Shown here in pieces: positions 32,288 to 34,419 of a stretch of DNA of 34,419 nucleotides. Each line of letters opens with the position of its first letter. Position 1 is the first letter of the stretch. The position numbers were made by a program, and so were the translations under genes. The notes beneath the pieces are model-generated. The model was not told the origin of the DNA, did no database searches, and saw nothing but the letters and a program-made list of their open reading frames with translations. Source of the DNA: CAXSEF01 sp050955025 (GTDB taxonomy: Bacteria; Pseudomonadota; Alphaproteobacteria; Acetobacterales; Acetobacteraceae); contig JBPBQX010000331.1 of NCBI GenBank assembly GCA_050955025.1, positions 1 to 34,419 on the forward strand, read 5' to 3'.

Positions 32288-32659
32288 ATGGCAGGGCGAT
32301 CGGGCCGTGGCGAGGGCCCGGTGGCGTGGCTGGCGGCGACGGGCTTCCTGGTCTGCTGCCTGGTGGCCGCGACGCCGCTCGCGTTCCCGCCGCGCCCGGG
32401 CCGGCCGGTGGCGGCGGTGTTCCCGCCGTGGTGGGACGCGCGACGCGCGCTCGCGGCGACCGTGCTGGCGCAGGCGGTGACGGTGCGGGCCGGCGCGTGG
32501 CCGTCGCTGGTGGTCGCGGCCGACGCGCCGCCGCCTGACGATGCGCCGCGTCCTCCCGGCGCTCTGACGCTGGGCGAGCGGCTGCGCGCGGCGGGGGCGT
32601 GGCTGATCCTCGATCCGCAGTCGCTGCGCGGCTGCTCCCTCCTGCCGGAACCCCCGTGA
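32288..32659 (+). CDS. Small protein of unknown function with one N-terminal membrane segment
   Basis: Hypothetical protein of 123 residues. A basic start (AGRSGRGEG) and a hydrophobic stretch at about 12-32 (VAWLAATGFLVCCLVAATPLA) suggest one membrane anchor or signal. The rest, with VAAVFPPWWDARRALAATVL and LRAAGAWLILDPQSLRGC, looks like a compact extracytoplasmic domain. I recall similar Phe-Pro-Pro-Trp-Trp proteins in alphaproteobacteria but cannot name a family. GGAGG at 32274-32278 suits the ATG at 32288; the GTG at 32282 is also possible. The stop overlaps the start of the chemoreceptor gene (TGATG). That coupling argues that it is real and may help the receptor sense something, which is inference. 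Confidence 0.65.
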   Translation: MAGRSGRGEGPVAWLAATGFLVCCLVAATPLAFPPRPGRPVAAVFPPWWDARRALAATVLAQAVTVRAGAWPSLVVAADAPPPDDAPRPPGALTLGERLRAAGAWLILDPQSLRGCSLLPEPP

Positions 32660-34128
32660 TGCCCAGGCGCCCGACCAGCCTCGACAACCTGCGCGAGTCG
32701 GCCAGCCGCGGGCTGATCGTGCTGCTGTGGGTGCACGTGCCGTTCAACGCCACGGTGGCGCTGGCGGTGGGCAACCCGTGGCTGCCCCAGGTGGTCCTGG
32801 GCGTGCTGATGGCGGGCACGGCCACGGCCTGCTGGCTGCGCACCGGCAGCAGCCTGCTGACGCGCCTGGCGGTGGCGGTCGCGCTGATGGGGATGGCGGC
32901 GCTGATCGTGGCGGCGCTGGCGGGCCATTTGTGGCAGCTCGACGGGCACATGTACTTCTTCGTCGGCTTGGCGACGCTGGCGGCGTACTGCGACTGGCGC
33001 GCGCTGCTGATGGCGGCCGCCGCCACGACGCTGCACCACCTGATGCTCAACTACGTGATGCCGCAGGCGGTCTATCCGGGCGGCTCGGACCTGCCGCGCG
33101 TGCTGCTGCACGGCACGGTGGTGATGCTGGAGACGGCGATGCTGTCGTGGCTGACCTGCCAGCTCGTGTCGCTGTTCGCGGTGGCGGCGGCCTCGGCGGA
33201 CGCGGCGGACGCGGCGCGCGAGGCGACGGAGCGGGCCCACGCGGAGCAGGCGGCGCTGCGGCTGCGCGTGGAGGCGGACCGGCGCGCGGGCGCCCTGCTG
33301 CTGGCCGCGCGGCTGGAGGCCGACGTGGGCGGGCTGGTGCTGGAGGCGGAGAGCGCCGCGTTCGAGGTCGACGGCACGGCGCGCGCGCTGGCGGAGGCCG
33401 CGGCGGAGGCGATGTCGCGCACCGGCACGCTGGCGGAGGCGTCGGGCCAGACGGCGACGGGCATGCAGGCGGTCACGGTCGCGGTGGAGGAGCTGTCGGC
33501 GTCGGTGCGCCAGATCACCGGCCACATGGCGCGCGCCGCGGTGGTGGCCGACCACGCGACCGAGGAGGCCGGGCGCACCGACCGCATGGTGCAGCACCTG
33601 GCGGACAGCGCGGCGCGGATCGGCGAGGTGGTCGGGCTGGTGCGCGGCATCGCGGCGCAGACCAACCTGCTGGCGCTGAACGCCACGATCGAGGCGGCGC
33701 GGGCGGGCGACGCCGGCAAGGGGTTCAGCGTCGTGGCCGGCGAGGTCAAGGTGCTGGCCGCGCAGACCGCGCGCGCCACCGACGAGATCGGGGCGCACGT
33801 GCGCGCGATCCAGGCCGAGACCACGAACGCGGTGGCCGCGATCGGCGGCATCGCGGCCACCATCGGCGAGCTGGGCGGGCTGACCGCGTCCGTGGCCGCG
33901 GCGGTGGAGCAGCAGGAGGCCATCACGCGCGAGATCGGCCGCAGCGCGCAGCACGCCGCCGCGGGGACCAGGAGCGTGACCGCCACGCTGGACGCGCTGG
34001 CCGACAGCACGGGGCGCACGGGCACGGCCGCCTCGGTCGGGCAGGTGGCGGCGGGGCGGCTCAGCCGGCAGTGCGGCGCCGTGTCGGACGCGGTGCGCGG
34101 CTTCATGGAGGCGATGCGCGCGGCCTGA
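32659..34128 (+). CDS. Methyl-accepting chemotaxis protein with polytopic membrane sensor
   Basis: Receptor-like signalling protein of 489 residues. The N-terminal 185 residues contain about six membrane segments rather than a periplasmic domain, including YFFVGLATLAAYCDWRALLM and TLHHLMLNYVMPQAVYPGG, a conserved His/Asp-rich sensor region I associate with alphaproteobacterial receptors. A coiled coil of Ala, Glu and Arg heptads follows, with no clear HAMP domain. The MCP signalling tip is intact (GIAAQTNLLALNATIEAARA, then GDAGKGFSVVAGEVKVLAAQ). No C-terminal CheR-docking pentapeptide is seen. The ligand is unknown; such sensors may read membrane state, light or energy. No other che gene is in the window. 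It is coupled to the small upstream gene and precedes hisB. Confidence 0.88.
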   Translation: MPRRPTSLDNLRESASRGLIVLLWVHVPFNATVALAVGNPWLPQVVLGVLMAGTATACWLRTGSSLLTRLAVAVALMGMAALIVAALAGHLWQLDGHMYFFVGLATLAAYCDWRALLMAAAATTLHHLMLNYVMPQAVYPGGSDLPRVLLHGTVVMLETAMLSWLTCQLVSLFAVAAASADAADAAREATERAHAEQAALRLRVEADRRAGALLLAARLEADVGGLVLEAESAAFEVDGTARALAEAAAEAMSRTGTLAEASGQTATGMQAVTVAVEELSASVRQITGHMARAAVVADHATEEAGRTDRMVQHLADSAARIGEVVGLVRGIAAQTNLLALNATIEAARAGDAGKGFSVVAGEVKVLAAQTARATDEIGAHVRAIQAETTNAVAAIGGIAATIGELGGLTASVAAAVEQQEAITREIGRSAQHAAAGTRSVTATLDALADSTGRTGTAASVGQVAAGRLSRQCGAVSDAVRGFMEAMRAA

Positions 34129-34155
34129 CCGCGGTTGCCCTGCGGACGGACGCGC

Positions 34156-34183
34156 TTGGCGGGGCGCTCGGTGTTCCTGTAGT
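34156..34183 (+). promoter_or_regulatory. Possible hisB promoter
   Basis: TTGGCG (34156-34161) and TGTAGT (34178-34183) are separated by 16 bases. A transcript from here would begin at about 34190, almost at the hisB ATG, so hisB might be leaderless; no ribosome site is seen before that ATG. The hexamers match the consensus only fairly. Confidence 0.25.
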
Positions 34184-34191
34184 CAGGGCCC

Positions 34192-34419
34192 ATGGACGAA
34201 CCGCACCCTTCCCGCAGCGCCACCGTGGAGCGCCGCACCGCCGAGACGGACATCGTCGTGACGCTGTCGCTCGACGGCACGGGCACGGCGGACGTCGACA
34301 CCGGCGTCGGCTTCCTCGACCACATGCTGACCGCGCTCGCCCGGCACGCGATGCTGGACCTGTCCGTGCGGGCGAAGGGCGACCTGCACATCGACGCCCA
34401 CCACACGACCGAGGATGTC
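34192..34419 (+). CDS. hisB: Imidazoleglycerol-phosphate dehydratase (partial, 5' part)
   Basis: Catalyses the sixth step of histidine synthesis, removing water from imidazoleglycerol phosphate. The window holds the first 76 residues, and the frame is still open at the edge. The family start pattern is clear: RSATVERRTAETDIVVTLSL, then GTGTADVDTGVGFLDHMLTA and the metal-binding histidine stretch DAHHTTEDV. This is the single-domain dehydratase form, as it begins directly with the IGPD domain. hisB close to hslVU and divergent from it is a common alphaproteobacterial arrangement (family knowledge). Here two genes, a small unknown protein and a chemoreceptor, lie in between. hisH, hisA and hisF would be expected just beyond the window. 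Confidence 0.94.
   Translation, partial: MDEPHPSRSATVERRTAETDIVVTLSLDGTGTADVDTGVGFLDHMLTALARHAMLDLSVRAKGDLHIDAHHTTEDV

Overview
The window is very GC-rich DNA from a Gram-negative bacterium, most likely an alphaproteobacterium of the Rhodospirillales/Acetobacteraceae type. The evidence is strong G/C bias at third codon positions, a Tat-dependent Rieske protein, hslVU beside hisB, and REP-like intergenic repeats of a style I recall from Acetobacteraceae (the last point is memory and was not checked). It is tightly packed chromosomal DNA with many ATGA, GTGA and TGATG overlaps. I saw no tRNA, rRNA, CRISPR array, integrase or transposase. No gap without a gene exceeds 300 bases; the longest are 11758-11985 and 5588-5792.

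Layout. (1) 1-1771, minus: copC and a partial copD, for periplasmic copper handling. (2) 1937-11757: peptide scavenging, with an orphan family-5 binding protein, a secreted M61 aminopeptidase with a PDZ domain on the minus strand, and a dppABCDF transporter. (3) 11986-26331: an exopolysaccharide locus of the Wzx/Wzy type. It has a polyprenyl-phosphate sugar transferase and a separate CpsD-like ATPase with a damaged P-loop, then a GH10 glycanase on the minus strand. Next come a Wzy-like polymerase, a Wzx flippase, a GT4 and a GT26 transferase in one overlapping run. A Wzz-like chain-length protein and an SDR epimerase follow on the minus strand, then a second GT4 and a GMC oxidoreductase. No Wza/GumB outer-membrane exporter is in the window. 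(4) 26492-30094: housekeeping and mixed genes: DUF1810, a lone Rieske protein (petA), a DUF2382/YsnF-like protein, asd and sufE. (5) 30282-34419: hslVU on the minus strand, then on the plus strand a small unknown protein coupled to a membrane chemoreceptor, and the start of hisB.

The most unusual content is a set of ten intergenic repeats of about 120-180 bases. Eight belong to a GC-rich family (type 1): two inverted arms, each with two hairpins, usually meeting at a CTTAAG centre. Two belong to an AT-rich family (type 2) with inverted arms and unrelated cores. All ten lie at gene 3' ends, mostly within a few bases of a stop codon. Stems differ between copies but pairing is largely kept, and the two families share AAGCAAG/CTTGCTT-like edges. 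Two of them split the dpp operon. They look like mobile or modular mRNA 3'-end elements of a REP/BIME kind, and they are the best candidate here for an undescribed system.
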